Positions 4,588 to 5,528 of a DNA stretch of 5,528 bases are shown here, piece by piece. The notes beneath the pieces were generated by a model. That model did not search any database. It was not told the DNA's origin and saw only the letters and a program-made list of their open reading frames with translations. The stretch is from positions 1-5,528 of the forward strand of contig CAMOFU010000163.1 of assembly GCA_946613705.1 (NCBI GenBank), written 5' to 3'. The first letter of the stretch is position 1. The number at the start of each line of letters is the position of its first letter. Both the position numbers and the translations under genes were made by a program. The stretch is from an uncultured Clostridia bacterium (GTDB lineage Bacteria > Bacillota > Clostridia > Oscillospirales > Ruminococcaceae).

Positions 4588-5528
4588 TCACGGATCCCAA
4601 TCCTGAATACTGCGAATATAAAATGCAAGATCGCTCTTGGGATTTATATCGCTGACATCGAATATCGGGTTGGGATCATCAATTGTCGGGGCAAGCTCTG
4701 ATTTCTTTTCCCACAGCTCATCCGATCTTTCCTTCGGTATATCAAACTGTATCCCCCATAATACTCCGTCTATCCTGACCATTGCTCTCCAGCCGTATGT
4801 ATCGTTGTCTCCCTGAACGCCCTCAAAGTTCAGTTTTTCTTTCAGCTCATTATAGGTCATTCCGACCATTATATCTTTATTGATATAACCGTTTGGCAGT
4901 ACATTCAATACAGAAGGCATGGCATCTCCGAATATCCGCGATGTATCGGCCGCATCAAAACCAATTATAATGTTAGGGAACACATCAAAATTCAGGATCC
5001 CCATTGCCGCGCTTTGCCCTGCCGAAATGATCTGTTCCCTGAAATTGTAATTCAGACTTTCGTTAAGTTTATAATAGTTTAGGTTTAGCAGATCATTCGC
5101 ATACACTGCTTTCACGGCAGGCGGTTCCGTTACCGCTGCTGTGGTTGTTGTCTCAGGTGCAGCCGTGGTCGCTGCAGCAGTCGTTTCTGTAGTCGCTGCG
5201 GTTGTCGTTGTAGTTGTAGTTGTAGTTGTTTTTGCAGCAGCAGTTGTGGTCGATACAGTTGTAACAGTCGCAGAAGCAGTCGTAACTTCTTCAGTATCGG
5301 ATATCACAGTCTCGGGAGCCGAAGCGGTATCTTCTGTTGATACCGAGGTGATAGGTGTGGTCTGTGTGTCCTGCTTTATAGGATCTGCGCTGTTATCCTT
5401 AGAAGAGGTAAACGCATAAATGCAAACGCCGATCCCTATAGCCGCCGCAGCAGCGATCGCAGCTATAGAAATGACAAGATCCTTTGAACTCTTTACGGCA
5501 GGTGCAGTCTCGTTATTATCAACAGGCT
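4588..5528 (-). CDS. Single-pass membrane protein with Thr-rich linker and unrecognised extracytoplasmic domain (5' end outside window)
   Basis: The frame is open to the window edge, giving at least 312 residues; a GTG at 5307 is not the start, because codons upstream of it encode a membrane anchor. In order from the edge: a short cytoplasmic end containing KSSK, a hydrophobic helix (DLVISIAAIAAAAAIGIGVC and following, about 5410-5481), a low-complexity linker rich in Thr, Ala and Ser (about 5110-5400) with a run of ten Thr, and a C-terminal domain of about 170 residues (4588-5105) with MTYNELKEKLNF, GWRAMVRIDGVLWGIQFD and a WDP end. I do not recognise this domain; such anchor-linker-domain proteins are common in Ruminococcus-like clostridia, often with a cytoplasmic zinc ribbon or kinase before the helix. 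The positive-inside rule places the C-terminal domain outside the cell. Function unknown. Confidence 0.82.
   Translation of the reverse strand, partial: PVDNNETAPAVKSSKDLVISIAAIAAAAAIGIGVCIYAFTSSKDNSADPIKQDTQTTPITSVSTEDTASAPETVISDTEEVTTASATVTTVSTTTAAAKTTTTTTTTTTAATTETTAAATTAAPETTTTAAVTEPPAVKAVYANDLLNLNYYKLNESLNYNFREQIISAGQSAAMGILNFDVFPNIIIGFDAADTSRIFGDAMPSVLNVLPNGYINKDIMVGMTYNELKEKLNFEGVQGDNDTYGWRAMVRIDGVLWGIQFDIPKERSDELWEKKSELAPTIDDPNPIFDVSDINPKSDLAFYIRSIQDWDP
5201..5230. repeat. Tandem hexamer repeat encoding the poly-Thr run
   Basis: Five near-identical hexamers: GTTGTC, three GTTGTA, then GTTGTT. On the coding (minus) strand these give alternating ACA/ACT-type Thr codons. Gain or loss of a unit keeps the frame and changes linker length by two residues, so this is a likely length-variable site between strains. 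Confidence 0.75.

Noticed and set aside
5141..5419. A 92-codon Val/Ala-rich frame on the plus strand
   Set aside because: The Val-Ala pattern is the reverse-strand reading of the Thr/Ala-rich linker repeats, not a membrane protein.

Overview
The window looks like chromosome from a low-to-moderate GC Gram-positive anaerobe, most likely a gut or rumen clostridium of the Oscillospiraceae/Ruminococcus type. The evidence is near-perfect housekeeping (sigma-A type) promoters, strong AGGAGG ribosome sites, a Thr-rich linker in a membrane-anchored protein, and a zinc-type macrodomain protein. The genus is an inference from style, not from a marker gene.

Layout. (1) 1-39, minus strand: the first 13 codons of a probable exported protein, with a strong RBS and a perfect TTGACA-N17-TATAAT promoter behind it. 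(2) 226-1980, minus: a 12-helix MATE transporter fused at its C-terminus to a GHKL/HATPase domain of the anti-sigma-factor (SpoIIAB/RsbW) type. (3) 1981-2167: a 187-nt intercistronic spacer holding two strong RNA structures, one an apparent three-way junction whose two hairpin loops are complementary, the other an 11-bp hairpin. (4) 2168-3349, minus: a STAS domain (anti-sigma-factor-antagonist type) fused to an aminoglycoside-phosphotransferase-like kinase. (5) 3350-3604: a divergent promoter region with one recognisable promoter for each direction. (6) 3605-4369, plus: a zinc-binding macrodomain protein, probable protein-ADP-ribose hydrolase. (7) 4402-4431: a bidirectional intrinsic terminator. 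(8) 4588-5528, minus, 5' end outside the window: a single-pass membrane protein with a Thr-rich linker and an unrecognised extracytoplasmic domain.

How the genes may work together. The STAS-kinase and MATE-GHKL genes are co-directional, with one promoter upstream of the first and none seen between them, so they are probably one transcript. Together they carry both halves of a partner-switching pair (STAS antagonist and GHKL switch kinase), but one half is built into a transporter and the other into a second kinase, and no sigma factor is visible. The most interesting reading is a partner switch that controls transport instead of transcription. The structured RNA between the genes could tune the second gene separately. 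The divergent macrodomain gene may share regulation with the operon through the common upstream region, but no functional link is shown. The 4432-4587 stretch shows no gene or convincing element.
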